A stretch of 64,000 nucleotides of DNA from Symbiodinium sp. CCMP2592 (Eukaryota; Sar; Dinophyceae; Suessiales; Symbiodiniaceae). This document shows, in pieces, positions 41,295-51,632 of the stretch (within the stretch, counting starts at the first letter, position 1; each line of letters begins with the position of its first letter). Both the position numbers and the translations under genes were made by a program. The DNA is taken from contig CAJNDT010000125.1 of the NCBI GenBank assembly GCA_905221615.1, positions 571,501-635,500 on the forward strand, given 5' to 3'. The notes under the pieces are model-generated. The model saw only the letters and a program-made list of their open reading frames with translations. It ran no database searches and was not told where the DNA came from.

Positions 41295-41745
41295 GGCCCT
41301 AAACCCTAAACCCTAAGCCCTAACACGAATTCGCAGCCCTGTTCCCTAAAGCCCCCAACTCCGGACTTTTAACCCCGAGAGTCTAAAGTGGTTTGTAAGC
41401 ATATCTCACACTGCATAGATGTGTGAGCCCTTCGCCCAGGGCTTGTTTGCCTACATGTAAGTTTAAAATCTGAGCTGTCGGGCTTATGACGCTCACACGC
41501 TAAACCCGTCAAGTACCCTATAATTAATATATCTAAAAGTACCCTTCAAGGAACCTGGCACACGAATCCTTAGGATATGGGGGTCCGGAAGGTGTTTGGC
41601 GTTGTTCGCACCTTGACGTCATGAAGCGACGCCCCCGAGCACCAGAGGGTGTGTAGGAGCTCTGTTTCTCCATTACTCTCGAGGACCCCAAGCCCGAAAA
41701 CCGATGTACCCTAATCCCGAAGAGCTTCATTTCCGGACGTTGCAG
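41295..41745. other. C-rich intron-like stretch
   Basis: CCCTAAACCCTAAACCC near 41298 and C-rich DNA to 41400; unique DNA 41400-41690. A minus frame at 41533-41730 is unsupported. Confidence 0.4.
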
Positions 41746-41785
41746 GACCTGGCTTGGCTTCGAGCTGACGGGCTTCTGCAGTTAG
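41746..41785 (+). CDS. Possible short exon
   Basis: GACGTTGCAG before; GT in TTAGGTCCC after. Frame DLAWLRADGLLQ. Short, so weak. Confidence 0.3.
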
Positions 41786-42002
41786 GTCCCATGACCAAGA
41801 CTTAGGTTTCAGGTTGTATGCATGCGTGAACCATGAAAGCTACACCCTGGACTAGACCCTAAACTCCGAACCAGCGGGTGTAAACCCTAAACATCATCAT
41901 TCAAACTATACGCAAAACCCTGAGCCTTAAACATTTCATCCTCGAAATGCCTGCAAGTTCCTCAGACTCTGTTGCCCTGAACCCCCCATTTCTGATCAGT
42001 AG

Positions 42003-42054
42003 CTTTGTGGTGTACAGAAGAGGGATGTACGTCGGGAGTTTTCACATCCGAAGG
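42003..42054 (+). CDS. Possible short exon
   Basis: GATCAGTAG before, GT at 42055 after, C-rich upstream and TTTAGGG downstream. Frame LCGVQKRDVRREFSHPK; an alternative frame is open as well. Confidence 0.27.
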
Positions 42055-42242
42055 GTTCGGACAGTTGAGGTTCGGCGCTTTAGGGTTTAGGATAGGTCTC
42101 TTGCTGCCTCAGTGTCAGCAACTCGTTTTCAAGCACGCTTGTCACAGTCATGCCCCCGTCTGCAAGACGCAGATGCGCGGGGTTTCGTAGCCTGGAAGCG
42201 AGCTCAAAATCGGCGTCCAGAACTGAAGCCATGAGGTCTTAT

Positions 42243-42462
42243 CTTGGCGTTCTTCTGGCTGGCTCTCAGTCAGTGCTTTACTGAGTAGTTGAGTTTATAA
42301 ACTTAAACTTTTTGGGATAATGACACCCTCTTAAAACTGAAAGTTGAAACTTCTTTGGGCTTATGAACTCGGCAACTAAGTTTAACTCTTCGTTTCTCTA
42401 TATGGACTATAGTAAGGAGACGAACAGTTGAACTGTTAGGAGGGGTTCAGAAGTCAGCCAAG
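42243..42462. mobile_element. palJ element, long form
   Basis: CTTGGCGTTCTTCTGGCTGG to GGTTCAGAAGTCAGCCAAG. About twice the length of the copy at 53511, with extra internal AAACTTAAACTTTTTGGG segments. Confidence 0.65.
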
Positions 42463-42603
42463 TAAAGTTAAGATGGCCCCTCGCCTGATAGCTGTATGAA
42501 ACCCACGAATCACGGTTTAGGGTTTAGGGGTTTAGGGTCAGTCTTCTCGACTGGAAGAAGCATGAAATGCTGCAGAGTGACTCGCAAGTGGTACAGCATT
42601 CTA

Positions 42604-42721
42604 CCCAAAGGCTCCATGCACCTTTATAGTAGATACTTAAGCCTTAAAGGGTCCCTATATAGGTACTTTAAGGCCTCAGTGCCTAAGTATACACCATATA
42701 TGGGTACATGGGGCCTTCGGG
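42604..42721. mobile_element. palA element with 3-bp target duplication
   Basis: CCCAAAGGCTCCATGCACC to GTACATGGGGCCTTCGGG, flanked by CTA (42601-42603, 42722-42724). Confidence 0.8.
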
Positions 42722-42951
42722 CTAGTAAGCAACAGGACCAACGTCTTCGCAGTCGCCCACAGAGTTTGCGAAGTTGCCAACTCACATTTATACACTCCTG
42801 CCTCCCATCGGAATGTCGCATACTGCACCGAGGACCTCACAAACCTGTGGCGTAAGAGCTCTCTGGCTCTAACATCTGAATCTAAACCCTAAAGCACACT
42901 TTAAATCCTAATAACGCCGAATTTAAACCCTAAACCCCTGGGCCCTAAACC
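42722..42951. other. Unique then C-rich tract
   Basis: No gene. C-rich telomere-like tract 42885-42950 into which palD has inserted. Confidence 0.4.
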
Positions 42952-43076
42952 CTACTTGGAGGTTCATGGGACTTAGTAAGTACAGTTATAATTACCCTAA
43001 TTGGCATTATAAGTACATATAAGTGTAGTTACCTTAATTCTAACCCCAGTTGCTAAGTCCCATGAACCTCTAAGTA
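42952..43076. mobile_element. palD element in a C-rich tract
   Basis: CTACTTGGAGGTTCATGGG to CCCATGAACCTCTAAGTA, with CCCTAAACC before and AACCCTC after. Confidence 0.8.
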
Positions 43077-43214
43077 AACCCTCTATCGAACAGGTCATCT
43101 CGAAAGTTCCAACCCCCGCGCAGTCGTAGAAGCTCGGTAGGAGTGCAGAAAGGTTGCGTCGATCCACCGGCTGCCAGTCCCTAAGGGCCCAGGGGTTCTA
43201 TAAGGGTATTTAGG

Positions 43215-43324
43215 GCATAAGAGTCCATGTTCTCATATAGCATATACTTGGGCCTTAAAGTACCTGCATAGGAACGACATTAAGGCCAATGTCTATAATA
43301 TGTGGGTACATGGACCCTTTAGGG
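43215..43324. mobile_element. palA element
   Basis: ATAAGAGTCCATGTTCTC at the left and GTACATGGACCCTTTAGGG at the right. Confidence 0.65.
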
Positions 43325-43596
43325 AGTACTATTTACTCAAAGCCGGCTTAGGATTTTCAGTTCAGGGTTTGCTGTATGCTGCTGTTCAACTGTGCGTCTG
43401 GGCGCAGACGGCACAACAAGCAGTCTGATTAGCTGAGGTTTTTTATGGTTTTGGGGGTTTAGGGCTTTAGGGTTTTAGTGTTTTAGGGCTTCAGGGTTTT
43501 AGGATTTTCTGCCGAAACACATGCGATGACTCCAACTTTTCGGCATCCAGGTTAGCCAGCCCTCTGAACACAAATTAAGCCTTCGGGCGTGTCCAG
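43325..43596. other. G-rich intron-like stretch
   Basis: TTTTAGGG-type units 43435-43510. No gene. Confidence 0.4.
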
Positions 43597-43672
43597 GAGC
43601 AGAACCTCACCACGAAGGACATCTACGGGCAAGATGTCATCGATGCCTTCTTCAAAACCGAGGCCACAAACG
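43597..43672 (+). CDS. Putative internal exon
   Basis: GTGTCCAG before and GT at 43673 after (or GC at 43663). Frame: EQN then LTTKDIYGQDVIDAFFKTE, highly protein-like with C-ending codons (ATC, TAC, GTC, TTC). Family not recognised. Confidence 0.5.
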
Positions 43673-43958
43673 GTCCTAAACGCCTAAAGCCCGATTCCGA
43701 GATTCAAGCTAGAGCCTGTAAGGACCTGAGAGTAACAAACTAAGGTTGCAACTAAAGTACGCAAGTACTGCATCTTAGTCTCTAGGTAGATCACCTGACT
43801 CATGTTTGATCAGCAGCAACGAGACGTTTGGGTTACATCTGCCGCGAGCCAGGTGGGAAGACTGGAAGACTTCTTTTTGCGGCTTTCAAGCTAGGGTTTA
43901 GGGTTTAGGGTTGCAGCCTGCGCTTCCTGAATGCCGGTCAGATCGAGAATCCAGTATG

Positions 43959-44067
43959 CCTTGAGGGTCCATGTACCCAAATAGTAAATACTCGGGCCTG
44001 AACGTAGTCCCTATATAGGTATTTCGGGGCTATAATATATGCTGTTTGGGTACATGGACCCTGAGGG
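43959..44067. mobile_element. palA element
   Basis: CCTTGAGGGTCCATGTACCC to GGGTACATGGACCCTGAGGG. A possible exon with three open frames lies just upstream (43814-43888) but cannot be resolved. Confidence 0.8.
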
Positions 44068-44125
44068 TATGGAGCTGAAGCCCAAAACACGCTCGACTTC
44101 AATCGCATGAACCGCAGACTGGCAG

Positions 44126-44176
44126 GGAGACGTTCTCAGCGAGCAGATAGCCATCATCCAGGACCTTATGCACTAA
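44126..44176 (+). CDS. Putative terminal exon
   Basis: Follows GACTGGCAG and reads GDVLSEQIAIIQDLMH then TAA. Phase 0, helical heptad-like hydrophobic pattern. Another overlapping frame upstream is open, so the boundary is uncertain. Confidence 0.35.
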   Translation, partial: GDVLSEQIAIIQDLMH

Positions 44177-44823
44177 ACTCCATTCTGGGTGCATTGCGAA
44201 GCTATGGTTGCTTTGCTAACCAAGATGAACTTGCAAAGGTGGGGATTTGGATGTTTCTCGCTATATACTGACTGATGTGACCGTTCTGTCTGGACTTTTG
44301 TCACTTCGGCACTTGCACACTTGCGTGCAGGACTATCGGAATCACTCCTTGCCGGAGAGTTCTTTGATGGCATCTACTGGGTTCAGTGTGCAACGTCCAG
44401 TTTTTGTCGCATTTTGGCGGATGTTCAGGATATGGGGCTTCAGGGATGATCTTCTATTCGTTATTTGAGGTTAACACATTACGCACTTCAATTTCATATG
44501 TAGCCGCGTGCTTAATCTAGATCTGGGCTTTCTAAGATCCCGGCATCCTTGCGATTTTTTTGGCAAGGATGTTGTGGCATTCTGTGCCTGAGCTTTGCTG
44601 AAGCCCGGGAGGTCCTGCAAGCAAATGCTGCAGAATTCCATCACGCCTGCAAGCGAAACCCGCAACGCAGTAAACATAAAGTTAGAAACAAATCCGTAGT
44701 CAACGAGTCGTGGAGTCACACGGAGCAATTCCTAAACCCCCAAACCCTGAACCCTAAACGCCTGAATAAACCCTAAACCCTCGATCATATCCTACACACC
44801 CTTATACACCCTTGTCTTCTCAG
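44177..44823. other. Unique stretch then C-rich tract, no gene called
   Basis: Frames of 65-85 codons on both strands at 44173-44776 without motifs; C-rich telomere-like 44725-44790, then a pyrimidine-rich CCCTTGTCTTCTCAG acceptor-like sequence. Confidence 0.35.
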
Positions 44824-44866
44824 GCGAAATTCAAGCCGCGCTGGAAGAGTTGGAGGCAGCGGGACA
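44824..44866 (+). CDS. Putative exon
   Basis: A classic acceptor (CTTGTCTTCTCAG) precedes the frame GEIQAALEELEAAGHP. The donor is not clear because C-rich repeat follows directly. Confidence 0.4.
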
Positions 44867-44893
44867 CCCAAACCCTAAACCCTACGGGGGGAC

Positions 44894-45066
44894 GAAAACC
44901 TACAGTTTTAGGGGTTTCCTACAGTAGAAGCCAGAAAGTTGGAATATAATTATCGTAACCCCTTTAAGGTCAATTATAGGGGATCCTACCAATAATCCAT
45001 ATTCCAACTTTCTGGAGTTCCCTTTAAGGGCAGAACCTACTATTCTGTGGGGTTTGGGGATACAGG
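44894..45066. repeat. Duplicated segment K1, holding a palC insertion
   Basis: GAAAACCTACAGTTTTA at the left and CCTACTATTCTGTGGGGTTT..ATACAGG at the right match 61781-61858, but here palC (44931-45015) lies in between. Shared sequence continues beyond (CATAGCTCAG). Confidence 0.6.
44931..45015. mobile_element. palC element inside segment K1
   Basis: CCAGAAAGTTGGAATATAA to ATATTCCAACTTTCTGG. Absent from the related segment near 61781. Confidence 0.75.
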
Positions 45067-45569
45067 TCGCCAAAACGGGGCTCATCCCGTTCACATAGCT
45101 CAGGGTTTGAGGTCTGAGAGTTCAAGGTCTGAGGATTTGGGGTTTCATATTCAGTGTGTTTGGGCATGAGGTTTGAGGCATTGTGGGCTTCAGGGTCCTA
45201 GGATTTGGGGTTTCAGATTCATTGGCTGTGTCTCTGTTGGTGCAAATGTTTAGACCGCATTTTGGAGGGTTTGACGATCTCATGAGCAAGGAATCGGGGT
45301 CAGAGACAGCTCGCACAAAAACGACGAACACCGACCACCTCATGTTGTCACTGCCTGCCGTGTGCTTTTGAACTACTTTCGGTCTTGGTCCTTGCCCACA
45401 CCGCAGAAACGGTTTAGGGTTTAGGGTTTTATATAGGGGTTTTGGGTTTATAGGGGTTGAGGGTTTAAGGATCACGGCGCCAGCACATATGCTCGGCGGT
45501 TGTTTGGAAAGCTGCCTATGAACAAGACACGAAGCTGTGAGTCTTCCTTCACTGTATATGCTTTTACGA
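45067..45569. other. G-rich intron-like stretch
   Basis: Degenerate G-rich tracts 45100-45215 and 45410-45470. A short + frame (45183-45371) is open but unsupported. Confidence 0.4.
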
Positions 45570-45573
45570 ATAT

Positions 45574-45663
45574 GGGAGTTTCCGAAAATTGCGGCTACCT
45601 TATTTTGGGATCCCTATAATAAGGTTCCTGCTACATTAGGGTCCCTGATTTTCGGAAACTCCC
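45574..45663. mobile_element. palB element with ATAT duplication
   Basis: GGGAGTTTCCGAAAATTGCG to GATTTTCGGAAACTCCC, ATAT on both sides (45570-45573, 45664-45667). Confidence 0.8.
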
Positions 45664-45857
45664 ATATAGTCCTTTTTTGTACTAACCGCAGGAAGTCTAG
45701 CTGGCGCTATCATTGTGAAATCGTTTAGGCGCACCGCTGTGACATAAGACCTCTATGTGCATTATCACGTGTATATAGTTTCATGTCTTACACTAGTGTA
45801 AGCACATATCACTTCTACATCATATATACATATACATACGTGTAGATTGTGTAGATT

Positions 45858-46390
45858 TTATAGTTAGAGAGGTAGTTAGAAAGATAGATGCACGTGTAAA
45901 GAAACTCATACACACGGATAGTTAGATGGCTACAGGTCGATAGATGGATGGATAGCTGGATCGACCGATCGATAGATGGATATCAAGACGGATTCAGTGA
46001 TTGGTGCAGAGGCAGTCACGCAGACAGTTAGGTGACAGCCAGACAGACGGACAGATAGAAACGGAGGTGTAGATACCTGGGTGGTTCTCAAAATTATGGT
46101 CTTTTGGGGAGTCCCAAATACAATACGACACCTGAAGTTTAGGGCAACCCAAAAGGGGTTCCTAATTTTGACAACCACCCACATGGATCGTTTTATAGGT
46201 GGGTAGGTAGATAGATGGGTCGATAGATTGATAGGTGGATCGTTGAACTGACAAATGGTAGATAGATCAATTGTGGTGGATAGGTGGACAGGCTGATCGA
46301 CGGATAGATGGCAGGTAGGTCGATGAATTTAGTCAGGTAGGTAGATAGACAGCTGAATAGATAGACGGAAATCAAACAAATTGGATGTAG
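45858..46390. repeat. GATA/GATG-type microsatellite, interrupted
   Basis: GATAGATGGATAGCTGGATC and similar over about 500 bp, interrupted by palH at 46079-46180. Confidence 0.8.
46079..46180. mobile_element. palH element inside the GATA-type repeat
   Basis: GGGTGGTTCTCAAAATTA to TAATTTTGACAACCACCC. The surrounding sequence on both sides is the same microsatellite, so the insertion is clear. Confidence 0.8.
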
Positions 46391-46512
46391 ACACACCGGT
46401 TGGTAGATTAACTGACAGATCTCGAGGTATGGCACTTTCTGCGACATAGTGTCGCACACAACGGTATACTGGCAAGCGAAGAGTTCAAGAAATGACGAAG
46501 CAGTCGATATAT

Positions 46513-46613
46513 GGGAGTTTCCGAAAATCAGGGGTACCTTACTTTGAGGTCCTTATAATAAGGGTCCTACTATCCAGGGTACTATATTGGGTCCCCTCCT
46601 TTCGGAAACTCCC
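46513..46613. mobile_element. palB element with ATAT duplication
   Basis: GGGAGTTTCCGAAAATCAGG to CCTTTCGGAAACTCCC, ATAT at 46509-46512 and 46614-46617. Confidence 0.8.
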
Positions 46614-46635
46614 ATATACGGTCCGGGGATTGTAG

Positions 46636-46677
46636 GGCTCCTACTACATTAGGGTCCCCTATTTTCGGAAACTCCCA
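46636..46677. mobile_element. palB right-end fragment
   Basis: CTCCTACTACATTAGGGTCC to TTTTCGGAAACTCCC. Only the right half, directly downstream of the complete copy. Confidence 0.6.
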
Positions 46678-46679
46678 AC

Positions 46680-47190
46680 TAACATGCCGCAGAGAGACTT
46701 TGATGCACCCCCTCCCCAGTATGGTTGTTCGAGTTGCGACCGTATGAACTGATGTTGACAGCTACTAGAAGGTATAGCTCTTCGAGAAAATGGCACCAAA
46801 GCCAGAGGGTCCATATACACTACTATTATAGAATTAGGCCCTAAAAGACCATCCCCATTAGTATATAAAGACCCTCTTGGGAAGCTCAGAAGCGTCCGGC
46901 ACACCTTTTTTTTGACTTGCACAGCTTCCCTATACCAAACCAGCGGCCCTCCCCGTGCACCCTGCAAGGTAACTTGGAATCGTAAACCCTTGGCCCCGCA
47001 CCGTGTCCTTTTAAGCGCGAAGTCGCAACCCGTAGTCCTAAATCACCAAAACCTGGACCTTACAATTAGCTTTGATATTTTTAGCCCTTCCAAAAACCCG
47101 AACTCCAAGCCTGAAAGTATTCGCAGCAGGAAGTCCTGCACCAGGTGGATCATGCCGGGCGCTGAGAGAAACGGGAAAGCCTCAGCCCTG
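46680..47190. other. Unique stretch, possible exon near 47115
   Basis: A diverged palA-like segment near 46805-46870. The frame near 47112-47185 (SIRSRKSCTRWIMPGAERNG) looks coding but has C-rich sequence on both sides and no clear splice sites. Confidence 0.3.
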
Positions 47191-47194
47191 AACC

Positions 47195-47400
47195 CCCTAA
47201 GCCCTAACACCCCTAAACCCTAGAATCCCTAAAACCCCTTAACCCTAAAACCCCTAAACTCTAAACCCTAAAACCCAAAACCCCTAAACTCTAAGCCGTA
47301 AAGCTCAAACCCTAAAGCTCCTAAACCCTAGGAACCCCTGAAGCCCTAAACCCTAAAACCCCTAAAACCCTTAAAACCCTTAAACCCTAGACCCTAAACC
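47195..47400. repeat. Telomere-like tract, C-rich
   Basis: CCCTAAAACCCCTTAACCCT and close variants over 200 bp. Confidence 0.85.
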
Positions 47401-47428
47401 CCTTAGCACCCATGCCGTTTTATAGGAA

Positions 47429-47606
47429 CCCAGAGATCCCAATACCCCTTATTTGAGGAATATACCTTAAATCATGTGTATATATATATATATATGTATG
47501 TGTATATATATATATATGTATATATGAATATGTACACACACAATAATATCAAGGCTTCCTTAATTCAAGTTATATTCCTCAATTAAGTGGCATTGGGTTC
47601 TCTGGG
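47429..47606. mobile_element. palE element with TA microsatellite
   Basis: CCCAGAGATCCCAATACCCC and ATTGGGTTCTCTGGG ends, inner GAGGAATATACCTTAAATC, centre expanded to TATATATGTATG repeats. Confidence 0.75.
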
Positions 47607-47686
47607 GACGACTCACTGCCTTAGACATCGATGCGGCCGCCGCCTTTTCAAAGACTACCCTGAATCTGATTCCCAACCAGCTATTG

Positions 47687-47796
47687 CCCTAAGGTTCCAT
47701 GTGCCCAAATAGTATATACGTAGGCCTTAAAAGTACCCTTTTAGGGACTACTTTAAGGCCAAAGTATAAACTATAAAGATACATGGAGCCTTTGGG
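47687..47796. mobile_element. palA element with 3-bp target duplication
   Basis: CCCTAAGGTTCCATGTGCCC to ATACATGGAGCCTTTGGG, flanked by TTG. Confidence 0.8.
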
Positions 47797-47799
47797 TTG

Positions 47800-48109
47800 G
47801 TGCTGGTGATCGCGCCCATATTGGCGTCGGAATCCGCGCTGAGAAATCCGACGCATCGAGGACAAATTCCTGGGGTTTGGACATGGAGTGGAAAATGATC
47901 GGAATCCGGGTCCACAGTCAGAAGTCCCACGGCAACGCGTGCGGAGCTCAGCAGTCACAGTGATAAAGGAGATGCCATGCTATGAGACCGTCTTTTGCTT
48001 TTGAATTTGTTGGCTTCAGGGCCCATCCACGTTTCTACCGGGCTGGCTTGTGGTTCTTGACAGCACACCTGGGCGCGAGGATGACCCCAGCAGACTCGGA
48101 GAGAGCCAA
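47800..48109. other. Unique stretch, no gene recognised
   Basis: GC-richer DNA with overlapping frames on both strands; no motif seen. Confidence 0.3.
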
Positions 48110-48218
48110 CCCTAAGGCTCCATGTACCTTGAAAGAAGACACTGAAGCCTTAAAGGGGTTCCTTTTTAGGTACTTGAAGGCCTAAGTATGTACTATATGG
48201 GTACCTGGAGCCTTAGGG
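48110..48218. mobile_element. palA element with 3-bp target duplication
   Basis: CCCTAAGGCTCCATGTACC to GGGTACCTGGAGCCTTAGGG, flanked by CAA. Confidence 0.8.
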
Positions 48219-48295
48219 CAAGAAGGATACCAATCTTTGGACAGCATCCAGATATTGGGAGACTCACCTTGTCCAGCACCCCTGTTTCTATGTCT

Positions 48296-48380
48296 CCAGA
48301 AAGTTGGAATATGATTTCATGGTAGGATACCCTATAATTTCCCATAGAAGCGGTAGGATAATCATATTCCAACTTTCTGG
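48296..48380. mobile_element. palC element
   Basis: CCAGAAAGTTGGAATATGAT to ATCATATTCCAACTTTCTGG. TATGTC occurs on both outer sides. Its centre (GGTAGGATAATCATATT) is the undisturbed version of the site interrupted at 54804. Confidence 0.8.
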
Positions 48381-48485
48381 CTTTTACCTTATGTCATGGG
48401 TCCAGAGTTTTCTGGGTCTGCTGTTGTTGCTACCGCCGCCGAAGCCCGGTCGGACTGATGTGAAAATGAGCCCTAAGCCACTTCC

Positions 48486-48740
48486 CCTAAGGCCCCATGG
48501 TACCCATAATAGGGCTCCTTTAAAGGGTTCCTTCAAGGGGGTCCTTTGGAGGGTTCTGTCGGGTTTAGGGTATAAGGCTCCATGGTACCCACAATAGGGT
48601 TCCTGTAAAGGGGTCTTTTAAAGGGTTCTATAGGGTTTGGGGGTACAAGGGTCCGTGGTACGCACATAGTATATACTTGGACCCTCAATTACCCATATAG
48701 GGACCCCTTTAAGGCTTCAGTATGTACTATAAAGATGAGC
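48486..48740. mobile_element. palA-derived tandem fragments
   Basis: Three consecutive starts of the form AAGGCTCCATGGTACCCA, separated by GGGTTCCTTTAAGGG-like repeats; only the last has a partial right side. Confidence 0.5.
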
Positions 48741-49335
48741 TTTTGGGTTTCCAATATTCCAAATACTCCAGCACAGGGCAATCGTTGCTCCATACAGTGA
48801 TGGTGAGATAATCCTTGGAACCCCAGCGCACAAGCCGCACCTTAAGCAGACGCTCACGGCTTTTTTGGTTCATTCATTTCATGGGTTTCTCTCTTGGCAT
48901 TGCCGCGGCCGTTGTTGCTGGAGAGGGTGCTCGCGCACGCCAGAGGTGTTGCTCCTGTGACCAAGCTGTAAGTCTAGCCGTGGTGTTTTGCAGCTACTCG
49001 TTGGGCTCTTGGAGGAAGGTTGCGTTGCGCTCATTTTTGCTTGCACGCTTCCACTCAACTCCTCCGAGCTTGGCACTGAGTAATTTCCCACTGGCCATGG
49101 AAGCCACTCAGGCAGCTTCGACTTTTCGATTAGATACAGCATGTCAGGAGTGCTGCTCCCTAGACCCCTCTCCCCCAACTACCCTTTCGCCGAAGTCACC
49201 ATCACAGTTCTTATAGAGCTTCTTTTGAGGACTTGCAACAGGTGCACCTTTGAGATGATGTAAGTTTTTGCACGTGCGCGTTACTGCATTAACACGGACG
49301 ACCGACGCCTTTAGTAGCTGTGGGTTCACTTACTA
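48741..49335. other. Unique GC-richer stretch, no gene called
   Basis: A + frame of 133 codons (48815-49216, with LFWFIHFMGFSLGIAAAVVA) and an overlapping minus frame (48879-49178). Either could be exonic; no motif or splice evidence decides. Confidence 0.3.
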
Positions 49336-49459
49336 CCCAGAGACCCCAATATCCCACTAATCAGGAAATAGACTGCACATCATAACTTTTAGGGATCCTG
49401 CTACACTTGAAGGAATATATTCCTCAATCAAGGGATATTGGAGTCTCTGGGTCTCTGGG
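49336..49459. mobile_element. palE element
   Basis: CCCAGAGACCCCAATATCCC and GGGATATTGGAGTCTCTGGG ends. The right end has an extra TCTCTGGG. Confidence 0.75.
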
Positions 49460-49487
49460 TACTGAGGATTAAGAGATTCGGCTTCAG

Positions 49488-49547
49488 TGGCTTGGCGCTG
49501 GCTCCCGAGGCCGGCAATCTGCACAAGATGGGAGGAATGCAGCCAAT
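49488..49547 (+). CDS. Putative exon
   Basis: GGCTTCAG before; GT (GTTAGC) after. Frame LALAPEAGNLHKMGGMQPML with G/C-ending codons. It follows a palE insertion by about 30 bp. Family unknown. Confidence 0.35.
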
Positions 49548-50456
49548 GTTAGCCAGACACTCAGAACGGTTTAGGGCTTACGGAGAGCAAGGACGGTTGG
49601 AGTTGTGATTTAGAGCAAAGTAAAGTCATAGTTCCGATATTGACAAGATGTTTGGGCTTTGCTTTTGCGATCGGCTTGAATGGCCATTGCTTCTGTACCC
49701 AAATCGTTGAAGCGCCCTCCATGTTCAGATTTTATGATGCGTTGCTCGCATCTAGGGCGCCGAAGTTTTCGAATGAGTTTTGAGGCGTAGGACTGTGGAG
49801 TACATGTTGTGCTCGAACCCTCGTCCGCAGCAATACAGTTACAAGGGCTGAAGCTATTATTCACTAGTGTTTGCGATTTTGCGTTCCTTGATTGAACCCT
49901 CAGGCTCCATTGATTATTACGGCCCGGCCAATAGACTCAATAGACGTCTGCATATCCTGCCGACGGCTACCTTGCAACATTCGCAGTCTGGAATCATCCG
50001 TGTGTATGGTGTATAGCTATAGTATACATTGGCCTTTTGTTGGGGTTTCCTTTAAGGTACTCTCTGGTCAAAGTATACGGTGCGTAACCCCTGTTGGTTC
50101 CATACCGGCCGAGGACCTTGCGTTGGGCACAGATCGGGAGGACCACGAAGCCAATTAAGGAGTTGAGGATTTAGTAGGGTCGTGGATTAGTTCAGGGGGT
50201 CGGTATTTTAGGGATTCTGTAAACCAAGGGGCATTTTGTGGGTTGAGGGCTTAGGGCCTAGGGGAATCACCAATATCTGTTCAAGCCTACCGTTGAAATC
50301 CCCAAATGTAATACACAGCTGCTAGACTCTAGACCGCAGTAGCAGACCCGACCCAAACAGGGAACATAATTTTGACAACCACCCATATATAAACCTTTGA
50401 AGCCCTAAACCCTGTAATCCCTAAACCTCAAACACCCCCACGAACAAAACAAACAG
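49548..50456. other. Unique stretch, G-rich then C-rich tracts
   Basis: No gene called. G-rich 50165-50260, a palH fragment (about 50362-50386) and a C-rich tract 50395-50450. Confidence 0.35.
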
Positions 50457-50506
50457 CGAAGGAGGCAACCCGGGCTCTGGCGCTCTGGGCTTTGGGGGCG
50501 CGGGCC
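50457..50506 (+). CDS. Possible exon, Gly-rich
   Basis: AAACAG before; frame EGGNPGSGALGFGGAGP. Donor unclear. Preceded by the C-rich tract. Confidence 0.3.
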
Positions 50507-50509
50507 CTA

Positions 50510-51137
50510 AGGATCCCTCCACATTACCTGGCCCTATATACTGTTGATGGACCTTTAAAGGGATCTATAAGGGTACCTTTAAGGGATCTACAGGGGGTTC
50601 CACATTAAACTTAGGGGTACTTAGAAATAATGTTGAATGTTTGGTTATTATAATCCCTAAGAAACAGCTAACATTATAATTGTTGCTAGGGTTCTAAGTT
50701 CAGTATAGTATATAGGGTGCCTTTTAAGGGTAGTTTATGGTTCTATACTAGGGTTTCCTTTCTTAAAGTTTCATGGGGCTTCAGTAACAGCTAGGGTCTA
50801 GGCTTCTTTTGAAGGTTCTCTAACAGGTTTCCCTTTAGGGCCTACTCAAATTCAGGTTCATGGGACTTGGTAATACGGTTATGAAGACGGCAGCTATACT
50901 TATCCATACAGGGAACCCGATTATAGAACCCTAGAGAGAGCCCTAAAACCCTAGTTGTCATTGAATTCCCCTAAGCGCTCAGGTCCATCCCGAGCCCCTC
51001 CTGATGTCAAAGCCCTATCTTCAACTCCGACGCTTTAGACATAAGCCTGATGCCTGAGTCCCAAACCTTTCTTACGTTGAACACCCTATCTTCACCTCCG
51101 AGGCCTTCAACCAGATAGAATACGCACTGTTGCCTGA
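50510..51137. other. Repeat debris, no gene seen
   Basis: AAGGGATCTATAAGGG-type repeats, a palindrome around 50600-50760 and a palD left-end fragment (about 50850-50880), then C-rich DNA. Confidence 0.4.
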
Positions 51138-51200
51138 AAGTAGTCCCTATATAGGTGCTCTGGGGCCAATGCATTCGCTGTTTGGGTTCATGGACCCTTA
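51138..51200. mobile_element. palA right half
   Basis: TAGTCCCTATATAGGTGC to GTTTGGGTTCATGGACCC; the left half is missing. Confidence 0.5.
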
Positions 51201-51240
51201 TACCCTATATACCCTATATACCCCTAAACCGCAAACCGTA

Positions 51241-51311
51241 CCGATGCTTGTTTCCCAATTCAAAAGGGCGACAACGCCCGGCGGCAGACACAGGATCCTG
51301 GAAGAGCTGAG
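51241..51311 (+). CDS. Putative exon
   Basis: Frame PMLV then SQFKRATTPGGRHRILEEL, ending CTGAG before GT (GTTGTC). C-rich telomere-like tract just upstream and a long G-rich tract downstream. Start boundary uncertain. Confidence 0.48.
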
Positions 51312-51329
51312 GTTGTCATTGCAGAGTTT

Positions 51330-51480
51330 AGTTTTGAGTTTAGGGTTTAGAGTTTAGGGGTTTAGGGTTTAGGGGTTTAGGGGTTCAGGGTCCAGGGTGT
51401 AGGGCTTAAGGGTTCAGGATTTAGGGGTTGAGGGGTTAGGGTTTAAGGGTTTGGGGTTTAGGTGTAGGGTCTAGGGACTA
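51330..51480. repeat. Telomere-like tract, G-rich
   Basis: GAGTTTAGGGTTTAGAG, TTTAGGGGTTTAGGGG units. Confidence 0.85.
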
Positions 51481-51632
51481 CACACATTGTAATGGTAGAG
51501 GCGGGCTTAGGTGTTATGAGATAGTTTAGGAGCTTCAGGGGGGGCCCATACTCCTGCTTAAATTAGCGAAATCTTTGGGAGACAAGCCTTGCGACTTGGC
51601 GTTCTTGTGATCCTTATCTTTTTTGAGCATTC

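Noticed and set aside
44085..44160. Frame AQNTLDFNRMNRRLAG upstream of the 44126 exon
   Set aside because: Overlaps the better-defined exon in another frame; both cannot be coding and only the latter has an acceptor and in-frame stop.
48815..49216. 133-codon + gene
   Set aside because: An equally long minus frame overlaps it and no motif or codon argument is decisive.
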